Counted from the first letter of the stretch, positions 18,299 to 29,026 are shown. The stretch: 42,307 bases of DNA from Modestobacter sp. DSM 44400 (GCF_900107175.1 NZ_FNOZ01000037.1:1-42307), one strand, 5' to 3'. Made by a program: numbers and translations. The notes: generated by a model from the letters alone, not told the origin.

Positions 18299-21200
18299 GT
18301 GAGCACCCCGCACGACGACCTGCGCTCCCGGCTGTCCGCCCTCACCCTCGAGGACGAGCACCAGCTGCGCCGCCGGCTCGACGGCACCCGTCGCACCAAG
18401 GACCCCGAGGCGCGCGCCCGGCAGCGCGAGCGCATCGCCGCCGACGTCGCCGTCGCCGAGTCGCGCATCGCCCGCCGCCGCGCCGCCGTCCCGGTGGTGA
18501 GCTACCCCGCCGAGCTGCCTGTCAGCCAACGTCGGGACGATATCGCCGCCGCGATCCGCGACTCGCAGGTCGTCGTGGTCGCCGGTGAGACCGGCTCGGG
18601 CAAGACGACGCAGCTGCCCAAGATCCTGCTCGAGCTCGGCCGGGGCGTCCGGGGCAGGATCGGGCACACCCAGCCACGCCGGATCGCCGCCCGCACCGTG
18701 GCCGAGCGGATCGCCGAGGAGCTGGGCAGCCCGCTGGGCGAGGTCGTGGGCTGGAAGGTGCGGTTCACCGACCAGGTCGGTGACGCGACGCTGGTCAAGC
18801 TGATGACCGACGGGGTCCTGCTGGCGGAGGTGCGGCGGGACCGGCTGCTGCGTCAGTACGACACGATCGTCATCGACGAGGCCCACGAGCGGAGCCTCAA
18901 CATCGACTTCCTGCTCGGCTACCTGGCCCAGCTGCTGCCGCGCCGCCCGGACCTCAAGCTCATCATCACCTCGGCCACGATCGACGTGGAGCGGGTGGCC
19001 CGGCACTTCGCCAGAGAGGGTCACGACGTCCCGGTCGTCGAGGTCAGCGGCCGCACCTACCCGGTCGAGGTGCGCTACCGCCCGGTCGTCGACCCGGAAG
19101 CCCCCGCGGGGAGTCCCGCCGCGGACCCCGACCGCGACCAGGTCAGCGCGATCGTCGACGCCGTCGCCGAGCTGGTCGCCGAGGGTCCTGGTGACGTCCT
19201 GGTCTTCCTGGCCGGCGAGCGGGAGATCCGCGACGCCGCCGACGCCCTCGACGAGCGTGCGTTCCCCGGCACCGAGGTGCTGCCGCTCTACTCCCGGTTG
19301 TCGGCGGCCGACCAGCACCGGGTGTTCCAGCCGCACACCGGCCGGCGCGTCGTGCTCGCCACCAATGTGGCCGAGACGTCGCTGACCGTGCCGGGCATCC
19401 GCTACGTCGTCGACCCGGGCACCGCTCGCATCTCCCGGTACAGCCATCGCACCAAGGTGCAGCGGCTGCCCATCGAGCCGGTCAGCCGGGCGTCGGCGCG
19501 GCAGCGGGCCGGCCGGTGCGGGCGGACCAGCGACGGCATCGCCATCCGGCTCTACAGCGAGGCGGACTTCGAGTCCCGGCCGGAGTACACCGACCCGGAG
19601 ATCCTGCGCACCAACCTGGCGTCGGTGCTGCTTCAGATGGCCGCCCTGGGCCTGGGTGAGGTTGCCGACTTCCCCTTCATCGACCCGCCGGACCGCCGTG
19701 CGGTCGCCGACGGCCTCGCGCTGCTCGAGGAGCTGGGCGCGCTCGCGCCGGAGGCGTCGCAGCCGGTTGCGGACGGCGGGCGTCCGGCCCGTCCCGGTGA
19801 CGGCCTGACCGAGACCGGCCGGGCGCTGGCCGCGCTACCGCTGGACCCGCGGATGGCGCGGATGGTCGTGGAGGCCGACCGCCGCGGGGTGCTGGAGGAG
19901 GTCCTGGTGATCGCCGCCGGGCTGACGATCCAGGACCCGCGCGAGCGCCCGGCCGAGCACCAGCAGGCCGCCGACGAGATGCACGCCCGGTTCGCCGACG
20001 AGAACTCCGACTTCCTGGGCCTGCTCAACCTGTGGCGCTACCTGGTCGAGCAGCAGGACGCCCTGTCCGGAAACCAGTTCCGCCGCACCGTCAAGCGTGA
20101 GTTCCTGCACTACCTGCGCATCCGCGAGTGGCAGGACCTGCACGGCCAGCTCCGCAACACCGCCCGGCGGCTGGGCATGGGCGTCGGCGAGCTGGCCGAG
20201 TCACCCGACGAGCGGGGCATCACCACCGCGCTGCTGGCCGGGTTGCTCTCCCACGTCGGGATGCAGGCCGAACCGGTCAAGGACCGCACCGGCAAGCCCG
20301 GCCGGCCGGGCCGGGAGTACCTCGGCACCCGCAACACCCGCTTCGTGCTAGCCCCGGGCACGAAGCTGGCGAGGAAGCCGCCGCGCTGGGTGGTGGCCGC
20401 CGAACTGGTGGAGACCAGCCGGCTGTTCGCCCGCACGGTGGCCCGGGTCGACCCCGAGGTGGTCGAGCGGCTGGCCGCGCACCTGGTGAAGCGCCAGTAC
20501 AGCGAGCCGCGCTGGGACGCCACGCGCGGGTCGGTCGTGGCCACCGAGCGGGTCACCCTCTACGGCCTGCCGCTGGTGGTCGGCCGGCGGGTGCAGTACG
20601 GGTCGATCGACCCGGTCGTCTCCCGGGAGCTGTTCATCCGGCACGCGCTGGTGCAGGGGGAGTGGACGACGCACCACCGCTTCGCCGCCGACAATGCCCA
20701 CGCGCTGCAGCAGGTCGCCGACCTGGAGGAGCGGGCCCGCCGCCGCGACATCCGGGTGGACGACGAGACGGTCTTCGAGCTCTACGACGCCCGGGTGCCT
20801 GCCGACATCGTTTCGGCGCGGCACTTCGACGCGTGGTGGAAGTCCACCCGTCGGGAGCGCCCGGACCTGCTGACGTTCACCCCGGAACTGCTGACCAACG
20901 CGGCGGCCGCGGGGCAGGTGCGCGTCGAGGACTACCCGGACGAGGTGCGCCTCACCCAGGGGCTGACGCTGCCGCTGAGCTATGCGTTCGCCCCGGGTGC
21001 CGACGAGGACGGGGTGACCGTCGACGTGCCGCTGGGCGTGCTGGACACGCTGGCCCGGACGTCGGGGGAGTCGCTGGCCTTCACCGTACCCGGGCTGCGC
21101 GGTGAGCTGGTGACCGAGCTGCTGCGGTCGCTGCCCAAGCAGCTGCGCCGCGGGCTGGTGCCCATTCCCGACCGGGTGCGCGCGGTGCTGCCGCACATCG

Positions 21201-22315
21201 ACCCGGCCGAGCCGCTGCTGCCGGCGCTGGAGCGGGAGCTGCGCCGCGCCACCGCCGTCACCATCCCCCCGGACGCCTGGGATCCCCAACAGGTCCCCGG
21301 CCACCTGCGGGCGACCTTCCGGGTGCTCGACGACCGGCAGCAGCTGCTGGCCACCGGCAAGGACCTCGCGGCCCTGCGGGCGCAGGTCGCGCCGCAGAGC
21401 CGGGCGAGCCTGGCCCGGGCCGCCTCCGACGTCCAGCGCACCGGGCTGACCTCCTGGTCGATCGGGGCGCTGCCCCGCACGGTGGAGGTGCGGCGCGGCG
21501 GGCACGTGGTGACCGCCTTCCCCGCGCTGGTCGACGAGGGGGAGACGGTCGGCGTCCGGGTGGTCGCCACCGAGGTGGAGGCGGTCCGGCTGACCTGGCG
21601 CGGAGCCCGCCGGCTGCTCGTGCTCAGCGCCGGCACGCCGGTCCGGCCGGTGGTGAAGTCGTTGTCCCCGCGCTCCCGCCTGGCGCTGCAGTTCAACCCG
21701 GACGGCGAGATCCCCGACCTGGTCGCCGACTGCGTGGACGCCGCCGCCGTCGAGCTCATCGCCGCCGCCGGTGGCCCGCCGCGGGACGAGGCGGCCTTCG
21801 CGGCGCTGGTCCAGACCGCCCGTGAGCAACTGCTGCCGCTGACCACGGACGCGGTGCGCCGGGTGGAGGCCGTGCTGACCGCCGCCCGCGAGGTGGCGGT
21901 GGCCATCGGCGCGGCCCCGGGACGACGGGTGCCGGACGCCGCGATCGCCGACCTGCGCCGGCAGATGGGCGGGCTGCTGCACCGCGGGTTCGTCGCCGAG
22001 GCCGGTCGGAAGCGGCTGCCGGACCTGGTCCGCTACCTCACCGCGATGGCCCACCGGCTGGAGAAGCTGCCGGTCAACGTCGCGCGTGATGCGGTCTGGA
22101 TGGCCCAGGTCGCTGCGGTGACCGCCGAGTACGAGCAGCTTCGGGCCCGGGTGCCGGCCAGCGGCTCTCCGGACGACCCGGTCGCCCGGGTGCGCTGGAT
22201 GGTCGAGGAGCTGCGGGTGGGGCTGTTCGCGCAGGCCATCGGCACGCCCCGGCCGGTCTCCGAGCAGCGGATCTACAAGGCCATCGACGGGGTGCTGGAC
22301 CGGGTCTCGGCCTGA
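18299..22315 (+). CDS. hrpA: HrpA-type ATP-dependent RNA helicase (DEAH box)
   Basis: The protein has 1338 residues, near E. coli HrpA size. Motif I GETGSGKT is at 96-103, motif II DEAH at 193-196, motif III SAT at 225-227 and motif VI QRAGRCGR at 402-409; a HA2/OB region and a long DUF3418-type C-terminal region follow. Bacterial HrpA unwinds RNA in a 3'-5' direction and has been linked to mRNA processing and rescue of collided ribosomes. GTG 18299 with GAGAGGA about 12 nt upstream fits the family N-terminus (DDLRSRLSALTLEDEHQLRR); the open frame runs further upstream only because of GC bias. No partner gene is adjacent. Confidence 0.95.
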   Translation: MSTPHDDLRSRLSALTLEDEHQLRRRLDGTRRTKDPEARARQRERIAADVAVAESRIARRRAAVPVVSYPAELPVSQRRDDIAAAIRDSQVVVVAGETGSGKTTQLPKILLELGRGVRGRIGHTQPRRIAARTVAERIAEELGSPLGEVVGWKVRFTDQVGDATLVKLMTDGVLLAEVRRDRLLRQYDTIVIDEAHERSLNIDFLLGYLAQLLPRRPDLKLIITSATIDVERVARHFAREGHDVPVVEVSGRTYPVEVRYRPVVDPEAPAGSPAADPDRDQVSAIVDAVAELVAEGPGDVLVFLAGEREIRDAADALDERAFPGTEVLPLYSRLSAADQHRVFQPHTGRRVVLATNVAETSLTVPGIRYVVDPGTARISRYSHRTKVQRLPIEPVSRASARQRAGRCGRTSDGIAIRLYSEADFESRPEYTDPEILRTNLASVLLQMAALGLGEVADFPFIDPPDRRAVADGLALLEELGALAPEASQPVADGGRPARPGDGLTETGRALAALPLDPRMARMVVEADRRGVLEEVLVIAAGLTIQDPRERPAEHQQAADEMHARFADENSDFLGLLNLWRYLVEQQDALSGNQFRRTVKREFLHYLRIREWQDLHGQLRNTARRLGMGVGELAESPDERGITTALLAGLLSHVGMQAEPVKDRTGKPGRPGREYLGTRNTRFVLAPGTKLARKPPRWVVAAELVETSRLFARTVARVDPEVVERLAAHLVKRQYSEPRWDATRGSVVATERVTLYGLPLVVGRRVQYGSIDPVVSRELFIRHALVQGEWTTHHRFAADNAHALQQVADLEERARRRDIRVDDETVFELYDARVPADIVSARHFDAWWKSTRRERPDLLTFTPELLTNAAAAGQVRVEDYPDEVRLTQGLTLPLSYAFAPGADEDGVTVDVPLGVLDTLARTSGESLAFTVPGLRGELVTELLRSLPKQLRRGLVPIPDRVRAVLPHIDPAEPLLPALERELRRATAVTIPPDAWDPQQVPGHLRATFRVLDDRQQLLATGKDLAALRAQVAPQSRASLARAASDVQRTGLTSWSIGALPRTVEVRRGGHVVTAFPALVDEGETVGVRVVATEVEAVRLTWRGARRLLVLSAGTPVRPVVKSLSPRSRLALQFNPDGEIPDLVADCVDAAAVELIAAAGGPPRDEAAFAALVQTAREQLLPLTTDAVRRVEAVLTAAREVAVAIGAAPGRRVPDAAIADLRRQMGGLLHRGFVAEAGRKRLPDLVRYLTAMAHRLEKLPVNVARDAVWMAQVAAVTAEYEQLRARVPASGSPDDPVARVRWMVEELRVGLFAQAIGTPRPVSEQRIYKAIDGVLDRVSA

Positions 22316-22406
22316 CGTCCCGGCCGCCGGCCGCCGGGAGTTTGCCGCCGGCTCGCCGCGGGGAGGGCTCGGGGGACCGAGACCGCAGGACGAAGGAGTC
22401 GTCGCG

Positions 22407-22571
22407 ATGACCGAACCCAGCAACAACGTGGAAGCCGCCGGCGAGAAGCTGACCGACGCCGACATGGTCGAGTCCGTCGCCGGCTCGACCGACAGCGCCT
22501 CCGAGCACGCCTCCGAGGCCGGCAAGGACTGGGACGGCGACCCGTCGCAGGCGCCCGACCCCCAGGCCTGA
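22407..22571 (+). CDS. Small acidic hydrophilic protein
   Basis: This 54-residue protein begins MTEPSNNVEAAGEKLTDADM and continues VESVAGSTDSASEHASEAG, KDWDGDPSQAPDPQA. It is acidic, rich in A, S, D and E, without hydrophobic segments, and likely disordered. AAGGAG at 22393 precedes ATG 22407, and a GC-rich hairpin follows. I do not recognise a family; the codon pattern and signals make it a credible gene. It may be a stress-type small protein, but this is not shown. Confidence 0.6.
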   Translation: MTEPSNNVEAAGEKLTDADMVESVAGSTDSASEHASEAGKDWDGDPSQAPDPQA

Positions 22572-22585
22572 CCTCCCCGCCGGCG

Positions 22586-22612
22586 GGCGCCGTCCGCACC
22601 CCGGGCGGCGCC
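22586..22612 (+). terminator. Hairpin terminator
   Basis: GGCGCCGTCCG (22586-22596) pairs with CGGGCGGCGCC (22602-22612), 11 bp with one G.T pair and a 5-nt loop. It starts 14 nt past the stop of the small acidic protein gene, before the P450. Confidence 0.5.
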
Positions 22613-22718
22613 TGCGGCCGGCGGGGCTGGTCCGCCGGCCTGTCAGACTGCGGCTGACGCTGCGCCGCAGTCGCCGCCGCTCCCCGCGCCGGGCCGCGCA
22701 GCGGCAGAGAGGTGCGGC

Positions 22719-24038
22719 ATGGCACTCGCGTCGGTGGCCGCATCCGTGCCCCGTCCCCGGACGGCGCTGCGCTGGGGCATCCGGCACGGACTGCCGGCCG
22801 CGTACCTCTCCCGGGCCGCCCGCCGTGGTGACCTCGTCGGCCGCCTGCTGCGCGACCCTGGCCAGCGGCTCGATCCGTACCCCCTCTACGAGGCGCTGCG
22901 GGCGCGGGGCCGGCTGGTCCCGAGCAGCTTGGGGATGGTCACCACGTCCCATGCGGTCGCCACCGAGGTGCTGCGCTCTGGTGACTTCGGGGTGGGCTGG
23001 GACCGTTCGGCGGCACCCCGCTGGCTGCAGTGGGGGCTGCGGATGGCCGATGAGCCGGACGCGAGCGGCGTCGCCGAACCGCCGTCCATGCTGGTCGTCG
23101 ACCCGCCCGACCACACCCGCTACCGCCGCCTGGTCAGCCGGGCCTTCACCCCGCGGGCGACGGCGGCCTTCGAGCCACTCGTGCAGACGACGGCCGACGC
23201 GCTGCTCGACCGGCTCGCCCACCGCACCGGGCCGGTCGACCTGGTCGCCGGCTACGCGGCGCAGCTGCCCGTCCTGGTGATCTCGGAGATGCTCGGCGTG
23301 CCCGTCGACCGGCGGGAGGACTTCCTGCGGTGGGGCGGCGTCGCGGCCGCCACGCTCGACCCCGGGCTGCCCTTCCCCCGCTACGCAGCCGCCGAGCGGG
23401 CGCTGCGCGAGATGCACGGGTTCCTCCGCGGCCACTTCGACCGGCTCCGTCGGCACCCGGGCGACGACCTGGTCAGCCAGCTGGTCGGCCTGACCGGGGA
23501 AGAGGCGCTCACCGAACGGGAGCTGCACGCCACGGTGATGTTGCTGCTGGGCGCCGGCTTCGAGACCACCGTCAACCTGCTGGGCAACGCGGTGTTCCTG
23601 CTCGACGCGCACCGGGGCCAGTGGGACGCGCTGGTCGCCGATCCCAGCGGCTGGCCGGCGGCCGTCGAGGAGGTGCTGCGCCACGACAGCCCGGTGCAGA
23701 TCACCGGGCGCAGCGCCACCGCCGACGTCCAGGTGGCCGGCCGCGAGCTGCGGGCCGGAACGCGGGTCACCCTGCTGCTCGGGGCGGCCAACCGTGACCC
23801 GGAGCCGTTCGACCTGCCGGCGCGCTTCGATGTCACGCGCGGCAACGCCCGGGAGCACCTGGCGTTCTCCGGCGGCGTGCATTACTGCCTGGGAGCGGGG
23901 CTCGCGCGGCTGGAGGCGGTGGTGGGGCTGCGGACGCTCGCCGAGCGATTCCCGGGGCTCCGGGTCGCCGGTGCCCCGGTCCGCCGCGAGCTGCAGACCC
24001 TCCGCGGCTTTGAGCACCTCCCGGTCACACTCCAGTGA
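22719..24038 (+). CDS. Cytochrome P450
   Basis: The protein has 439 residues. The I-helix oxygen-binding motif is AGFETT (279-284), the K-helix ExxR is EVLR (318-321), and the haem loop FSGGVHYCLGAG carries the proximal cysteine at 390. DPPDHTRYRRLVSRAFTP is the conserved C-helix region. The class is a soluble bacterial P450 that needs a ferredoxin and reductase, neither of which is in the window. ATG 22719 follows GAGAGG. The gene stands alone between a small protein gene and a convergent MFS gene, so the substrate is open. Confidence 0.95.
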   Translation: MALASVAASVPRPRTALRWGIRHGLPAAYLSRAARRGDLVGRLLRDPGQRLDPYPLYEALRARGRLVPSSLGMVTTSHAVATEVLRSGDFGVGWDRSAAPRWLQWGLRMADEPDASGVAEPPSMLVVDPPDHTRYRRLVSRAFTPRATAAFEPLVQTTADALLDRLAHRTGPVDLVAGYAAQLPVLVISEMLGVPVDRREDFLRWGGVAAATLDPGLPFPRYAAAERALREMHGFLRGHFDRLRRHPGDDLVSQLVGLTGEEALTERELHATVMLLLGAGFETTVNLLGNAVFLLDAHRGQWDALVADPSGWPAAVEEVLRHDSPVQITGRSATADVQVAGRELRAGTRVTLLLGAANRDPEPFDLPARFDVTRGNAREHLAFSGGVHYCLGAGLARLEAVVGLRTLAERFPGLRVAGAPVRRELQTLRGFEHLPVTLQ

Positions 24039-24047
24039 GCCGGCTGG

Positions 24048-25289
24048 TCAGGTCCCGAGGACGGCGTGCCGAGCGGCCCCCCACCCGGCCCAGGCCATCG
24101 GCAGGAGCAGGACCAGCAGGAGCGCGAGCGGCCAGGACCACCCGCCGGTGACGTCGTGCAGGGCGCCGAACACCACCGGCCCCGCCGCCGCGAGCAGGTA
24201 GCCCAGGCACTGGGCCACCCCGCCGAGCCCCGCCGCGACCAGGGGGGTCGCGCTGCGCAGCACGATCAGGGTCAGCGCGAGGGCGAACCCACCACCCTGG
24301 GCCAGCCCGAACACGGCGACCCACAGGAAGGTCCCCGTCGACGGCGTCACCAGCAGACCGGTCAGCCCGACCACGTAGGCCAGCAGGAGGACGACCACCA
24401 GCGGCCGCTGGCTGCGCATCCGGCCGGCCTGGGTCGGGGCGAGCAGCGCCCCCGCCGCGCCGACGACGTTCGACACCGCCAGCAGCAGCCCGCCCTTGCC
24501 GACCGGTACCCCGGCGTCGGCCAGCAGCGTGGGCAACCAGGTGCCGATCGAGTAGAACTGCACGCTCTGCAGACCCAGGAAGACGGTGACCTGGCGGGCG
24601 AGCGGGGTGCGCAGCAGCGACCACGCCCCGGGGCCCGCTGGGTCGGCCGGCGTGCGGTCGTGGCGCACCCCGGCCACCGGCAGCCACAGGGCCAGGCCGG
24701 CCACGGCCAGCAGCAGCCAGGAGCCCAGTGCGAGCCGCCAGTCGAGCCCCAGCGCCACGCCGATCGGCACGGTGAGCCCGGCCGCCGCCGCCGCGCCGAC
24801 GTTCAGCGCCGCCGAGTACAGGCCCATCACGGTGCCGGGACGGCGGAACTCCCGCTTGACGTAGGCCGGCATCAGCACGTTGGCCACCGCGATGGCCGCC
24901 CCGGCGACGAGGCTGCCGGCGTAGAGGAAGGCCACCGGGCTGAGCAGCCGCAGGGCGATGCCGGCGGCCAGCAGCACCAGCGAGCCCGCGACGGCGGTCT
25001 CCAGCCCGATGCGGCGGGCCAGCCGGGGTGCGAAGGGGGCGAACGCGCCGAAGCACAGCACCGGGAGTGCGGTGAGCAGGCCGGCCAGCGCGCTGGTCAG
25101 CCCGGTGTCGGCCCGCAGGTCGCGCAGCACCGGGGCAATGCCCACCACGGCCGGGCGCTGGTTGAGCGCGACGACGACCACCGCAGTGCCCAGGAGCAGG
25201 GTGGCGCCGCGAGTACGGCCCGTGCCCGGGCCCTCGTCGTCGACCCGGGGGAGGGCTCCCTGCTGCACGCGACCAGCACACCACACCAC
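24048..25289 (-). CDS. CynX/NimT-family MFS transporter
   Basis: The protein has 413 residues and about 12 TMs. VVVVALNQRPAVVGIAPVL, RDLRADTGLTSALAGLLTAL and PVLCFGAFAPFAPRLARRIG are the typical N-terminal half of CynX/NimT transporters (cyanate, 2-nitroimidazole and related small solutes). The start is GTG 25289 or 25286 without a clear ribosome-binding site. The gene is divergent, with a 77-nt gap, from the molybdenum hydroxylase operon. A shared function (import of the hydroxylase substrate) is possible but only an inference. Confidence 0.88.
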   Translation of the reverse strand: MVWCAGRVQQGALPRVDDEGPGTGRTRGATLLLGTAVVVVALNQRPAVVGIAPVLRDLRADTGLTSALAGLLTALPVLCFGAFAPFAPRLARRIGLETAVAGSLVLLAAGIALRLLSPVAFLYAGSLVAGAAIAVANVLMPAYVKREFRRPGTVMGLYSAALNVGAAAAAGLTVPIGVALGLDWRLALGSWLLLAVAGLALWLPVAGVRHDRTPADPAGPGAWSLLRTPLARQVTVFLGLQSVQFYSIGTWLPTLLADAGVPVGKGGLLLAVSNVVGAAGALLAPTQAGRMRSQRPLVVVLLLAYVVGLTGLLVTPSTGTFLWVAVFGLAQGGGFALALTLIVLRSATPLVAAGLGGVAQCLGYLLAAAGPVVFGALHDVTGGWSWPLALLLVLLLPMAWAGWGAARHAVLGT

Positions 25290-25366
25290 CGTTGACCGGA
25301 GCGGTTATGGGGATGGTCACACGGTCTGATTGAGTGTGCGCAACTGGCACGAGGGAGGGCAGGCGC

Positions 25367-27649
25367 ATGAGCATCCTGGGCACCCGGGTCGTCCGCACGG
25401 AGGACCCGCTGTTCCTCACCCGAGGAGCGGTCTACACCGACGACCTGACCGACGAGCGCCTGACCGGGGCGCTGCACGTGACCTTCGTCCGCTCGCAGGT
25501 CGCGCACGGCCGGATCCTGTCCGTGGACACCTCGGCGGCGCTCGAGGCGCCCGGGGTGGTGGCGGTCGTGACCGCCACGGACCTCACCGACCTCGCGCCG
25601 ATCCCGGCGGGCTTCCCGTTCGTCGACAAGGCGGTCATCCGGCCGTGGCTGGCCAGTGACGTCGTGCGCTTCGTCGGCGAACTGATCGCCGTCGTCCTCA
25701 CCGAGGACCGGTACCAGGGCGAGGACGCCGCCGAGATGGTCGTGGTCGACATCGACCCGCTGCCCGCCGTGGTGGGCACCCAGGCTGCGGCCCGCGACGA
25801 GGTGCTGCTGTTCCCCGACGTGGGCACCAACGTGTACGCCGCGTTCGGCGAACCTGCCCCCGAGGACTTCTTCGCCGGGTGCGAGGTCGTGGTCTCCCAG
25901 CGGATCGTCAACCAGCGGGTGGCGCCGGTGCCCCTGGAGACCCGGGCGGCCGCGGCCGTCTGGGGCGAGGACGGCCGGGTCACCATCTGGTGCTCCAACC
26001 AGGGCGCCCAGGCGGCGAAGATGGAGATCGCCTCCTGGCTCGGGCTCGACCCCTCGCTGGTGCACCTGATCACCCCGGCCGTCGGCGGCGGCTTCGGCGC
26101 CAAGATCGGTGCCGACCCCGAGTTCGCGCTCATCGCCCAGGTTGCCAAGATCGTCGGACGGCCGGTGCGCTGGTCGGAGAGCCGCTCGGAGAACCTGGTC
26201 GGGATGCTGCACGGTCGCGCGCAGGACCAGGTCGTCACCATCGGCGGCCGCCGCGACGGCACGGTCGAGGCGTACAGCCTGGTGGTCGACCAGGATGCCG
26301 GGGCCTACCCGCGGCTCGGGGTGGTGCTGCCCACGCTGACCATGCTGATGGCCGGCGGGGTGTACGCCTTTGCGAAGGTGCATGCCCAGGCCCGCGTGCT
26401 GGGCACGAACACGACCTCGATCGGTGCCTACCGCGGTGCCGGCCGGCCGGAGGCGACCGCCGCGGTGGAACGGGCGGTCGACCTGTTCGCCGCCGAGCTC
26501 GGCATGGACCCGGCCGACGTGCGCCGGAAGAACGTCATCCCGGCCTTCGACTCCCCGCACACCACCTCCATGGGCGCCACCTACGACACCGGGAACTACG
26601 CCGCGGCGCTGGACAAGGCGCTCGAGGCGGCCGGCTACGCCGACCTGCGCGCCGAGCAGGCCCGCCGGCGGGAGGCCGGTGACGTCCGCCAGCTCGGCAT
26701 CGGGCTGTCGGTCTACGTGGAGATCACCGGCGCCGGCGGCGAGGCCGGCGCGGCCAGCGAGAACGCCACCGTCGAGGTGCACCCCGACGGGACGGCGACC
26801 GTCCTGACCGGCACGTCCCCGCACGGGCAGGGTCACGCCACGGCCTGGGCGATGATCGCCAGCGACCAGCTGGGCATCCCGCTGGAAAAGATCACCGTGC
26901 TGCACGGTGACACCGACCTGATCCCCCGGGGCGGCGGCACGATGGGCTCGCGCAGCCTCCAGCAGGGCGGCGCCGCCGTGCACCAGGCCGCCGGCGAGCT
27001 GGTCGAGCTGGCCAAGAAGCGGGCGGCGGAGAAGCTCGAGGCCAACCCCGAGGACCTGGTCGTCGACCAGGGGCTGGCCGGGCTGGCCGTGCGCGGCACA
27101 CCGGGCGTCGGGATCACCTTCGCCGAGCTGGCCGCCGACGAGCAGCTGCTCGTACAGACGACGTTCAGTGCCAACGGTCCGACGTTCCCCTTCGGCGCGC
27201 ACGTGGTCGTCGTCGAGGTCGACGTCGAGTCCGGCAAGACCGAGGTCGTGCGGCTGATCGCCGTCGACGACGCCGGCACGATCCTCAACCCGCTGCTCGC
27301 CGACGGGCAGCGGCACGGCGGCTTCGCCCAGGGGGTGGCCCAGGCGCTGCTGGAGGAGGTCCTCTACGACTCCGACGGCAACCCGACGACCTCCACCCTG
27401 GCCGACTACCCGTTCATCTCGGCCACCGAGCTGCCCAGCTTCGAGCTGGTCGAGATGGCCACCCCCACCCCGATGAATCCGCTGGGTGCCAAGGGCATCG
27501 GCGAGGCCGGGACGATCGGGTCCACCCCGGCGACGCAGAACGCCGTCATCGACGCCGTCGCCCACCTGGGCGTGCGGCACATCGACATGCCCACCACCCC
27601 GATGCGGGTGTTCCGGGCGATCCAGCAGGCCCAGCAGGGAGGCAACTGA
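25367..27649 (+). CDS. Molybdenum hydroxylase large subunit (form II CoxL / xanthine dehydrogenase family)
   Basis: The protein has 760 residues. It binds the molybdopterin cytosine dinucleotide cofactor: [10 protein letters not shown], the active-site loop AYRGAGR at 354-360, [21 protein letters not shown] and [13 protein letters not shown] with the catalytic glutamate at 713. The loop is AYRGAGR rather than AYRCSFR, so it lacks the cysteine of true form I CO dehydrogenase; the protein is a form II enzyme acting on an aldehyde or N-heterocycle. ATG 25367 follows GAGGGAGGG. It opens a three-gene operon with 1- and 4-nt overlaps. Confidence 0.92.
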   Translation: MSILGTRVVRTEDPLFLTRGAVYTDDLTDERLTGALHVTFVRSQVAHGRILSVDTSAALEAPGVVAVVTATDLTDLAPIPAGFPFVDKAVIRPWLASDVVRFVGELIAVVLTEDRYQGEDAAEMVVVDIDPLPAVVGTQAAARDEVLLFPDVGTNVYAAFGEPAPEDFFAGCEVVVSQRIVNQRVAPVPLETRAAAAVWGEDGRVTIWCSNQGAQAAKMEIASWLGLDPSLVHLITPAVGGGFGAKIGADPEFALIAQVAKIVGRPVRWSESRSENLVGMLHGRAQDQVVTIGGRRDGTVEAYSLVVDQDAGAYPRLGVVLPTLTMLMAGGVYAFAKVHAQARVLGTNTTSIGAYRGAGRPEATAAVERAVDLFAAELGMDPADVRRKNVIPAFDSPHTTSMGATYDTGNYAAALDKALEAAGYADLRAEQARRREAGDVRQLGIGLSVYVEITGAGGEAGAASENATVEVHPDGTATVLTGTSPHGQGHATAWAMIASDQLGIPLEKITVLHGDTDLIPRGGGTMGSRSLQQGGAAVHQAAGELVELAKKRAAEKLEANPEDLVVDQGLAGLAVRGTPGVGITFAELAADEQLLVQTTFSANGPTFPFGAHVVVVEVDVESGKTEVVRLIAVDDAGTILNPLLADGQRHGGFAQGVAQALLEEVLYDSDGNPTTSTLADYPFISATELPSFELVEMATPTPMNPLGAKGIGEAGTIGSTPATQNAVIDAVAHLGVRHIDMPTTPMRVFRAIQQAQQGGN

Positions 27650-28152
27650 TGCAGGTCTCGATCACCGTCAACGGCCAGCAGCGCACCGACGAGGTCGAGC
27701 CGCGGCTGCTGCTGGCGCACTACCTCCGGGAGACGTGCGGGCTCACGGCGACCAACATCGGCTGCGACTCGACGTCCTGCGGGGCGTGCACCGTCGTGGT
27801 CGACGGGCTGTCCGTGAAGAGCTGCACCGTGCTGGCGGCGCAGGCCGACGGCGCCCAGGTCACGACACTGGAGGGCCTGGCCGGGTCGGACGGCGAGCTG
27901 CACCCGGTGCAGGCCGCCTTCCGGGCCGAGCACGGCCTGCAGTGCGGCTTCTGCACCTCGGGCATGGTGATGGCCGCCATCGGTGTGCTGGCCGACAATC
28001 CCGATCCCACCGACCGGGAGGTCCGGGAGGGACTGGAGGGCAACCTCTGTCGCTGCACCGGCTACCACAACATCGTCCGGGCGGTCCGGACGGCGGCGCA
28101 GGCCGGGCCGGCCGCCGGGCAGGTCCCGCAGGCGCAGGAGGTCGTCCAGTGA
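27649..28152 (+). CDS. Molybdenum hydroxylase small subunit, 2x[2Fe-2S]
   Basis: The protein has 167 residues. The plant-type ferredoxin cluster is C39, C44, C47 and C59 ([12 protein letters not shown]...SC), and the second cluster is C99, C102, C134 and C136 (QCGFCTSG and [11 protein letters not shown]). It passes electrons from the Mo site to FAD in the medium subunit. ATG 27649 overlaps the large-subunit TGA by one base. The tail after residue 150 is a short A/Q/P-rich extension. Confidence 0.96.
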   Translation: MQVSITVNGQQRTDEVEPRLLLAHYLRETCGLTATNIGCDSTSCGACTVVVDGLSVKSCTVLAAQADGAQVTTLEGLAGSDGELHPVQAAFRAEHGLQCGFCTSGMVMAAIGVLADNPDPTDREVREGLEGNLCRCTGYHNIVRAVRTAAQAGPAAGQVPQAQEVVQ

Positions 28153-29006
28153 TTCCCGCCCCGTTCGAGTACGTCAAGGTCGCCTCCGTCGACGAGGCGC
28201 TGTCGGCGCTCGCCGAGCACGGCGAGGACGCCAAGCTGCTGGCCGGTGGCCACTCGCTGCTGCCGATCATGAAACTGCGACTGGCCATCCCCAGCGCGCT
28301 GATCGACATCAGCGGCATCGCCGACCTGTCCTACGTGCGGGTGGAGGGTGACGGTGCTGATGCCATCGTCGCGATCGGTGCCGGTACCCGGCACTACGAG
28401 CTGGAGCGGGACGAGGTCGCCCGCGCCGAGGTGCCGATGCTGCCGCACGTGGCCGGCCGGGTGGGTGACCCCCAGGTCCGGCACCGCGGCACGATCGGCG
28501 GCACCACGGCGCACAGCGACCCGGCGTCCGACCTGCCCACCGCCCTGCTTGCCCTGGGCGGCACCGTGGTGCTGCAGGGGCCGGGCGGTCGCCGAGAGGT
28601 TCCGGTGACCGAATTCTGGACCGGGTTCTTCGAGACGGCGATGTCGCCGGACGAGATGGTCGTTGAGCTGCGGGTGCCGCGCACCGGCTCCACCGGGTGG
28701 GGCTATGAGAAGTTCACCCGGCGGGAGAACGACTGGCCGATCGTGGCGGCCGCCGCCGTCGGCAGTCGGGGTGGCGGGGCGGGTGGACCGCTTCGCGTCG
28801 CGCTGGCCAACATGGCGGGCACGGTGCTGCGCGCGACGGCGACCGAGGAGGCACTGGCCGGCGGTGCCTCGATCGCCGAGGCCGCCGAGCTCGCCGACCA
28901 GGGCACCTCGCCGGGCGCCGACATGCACGCCGACGCCGACTACCGCCGGCACCTCGCCCGGCTGCTCACCCGGCGCGCGCTGGAGACGGCCGCGGGCGCC
29001 GCCTGA
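28149..29006 (+). CDS. Molybdenum hydroxylase medium subunit, FAD-binding
   Basis: The protein has 285 residues. The two FAD pyrophosphate motifs are AGGHSLLP (32-39) and [14 protein letters not shown] (115-128), as in CoxM/CutM. GTG 28149 overlaps the small-subunit stop in GTGA. The order large-small-medium differs from coxMSL of form I and from the more usual small-large-medium of form II operons. No coxD/E/F/G or MCD-insertion factor follows; the operon ends at the inverted repeat at 29027-29087. Confidence 0.94.
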   Translation: MIPAPFEYVKVASVDEALSALAEHGEDAKLLAGGHSLLPIMKLRLAIPSALIDISGIADLSYVRVEGDGADAIVAIGAGTRHYELERDEVARAEVPMLPHVAGRVGDPQVRHRGTIGGTTAHSDPASDLPTALLALGGTVVLQGPGGRREVPVTEFWTGFFETAMSPDEMVVELRVPRTGSTGWGYEKFTRRENDWPIVAAAAVGSRGGGAGGPLRVALANMAGTVLRATATEEALAGGASIAEAAELADQGTSPGADMHADADYRRHLARLLTRRALETAAGAA

Positions 29007-29026
29007 GATCCGCCCGCAACACCTCG

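Noticed and set aside
20348-22525. Very long open frame on the minus strand opposite hrpA
   Set aside because: The translation is low-complexity, R/G/D/H-rich and without motifs; it mirrors the strongly supported helicase frame and is a high-GC artefact.
25367-29006. Aerobic carbon monoxide dehydrogenase (form I)
   Set aside because: The active-site loop is AYRGAGR, lacking the AYRCSFR cysteine that marks CO-oxidising enzymes.
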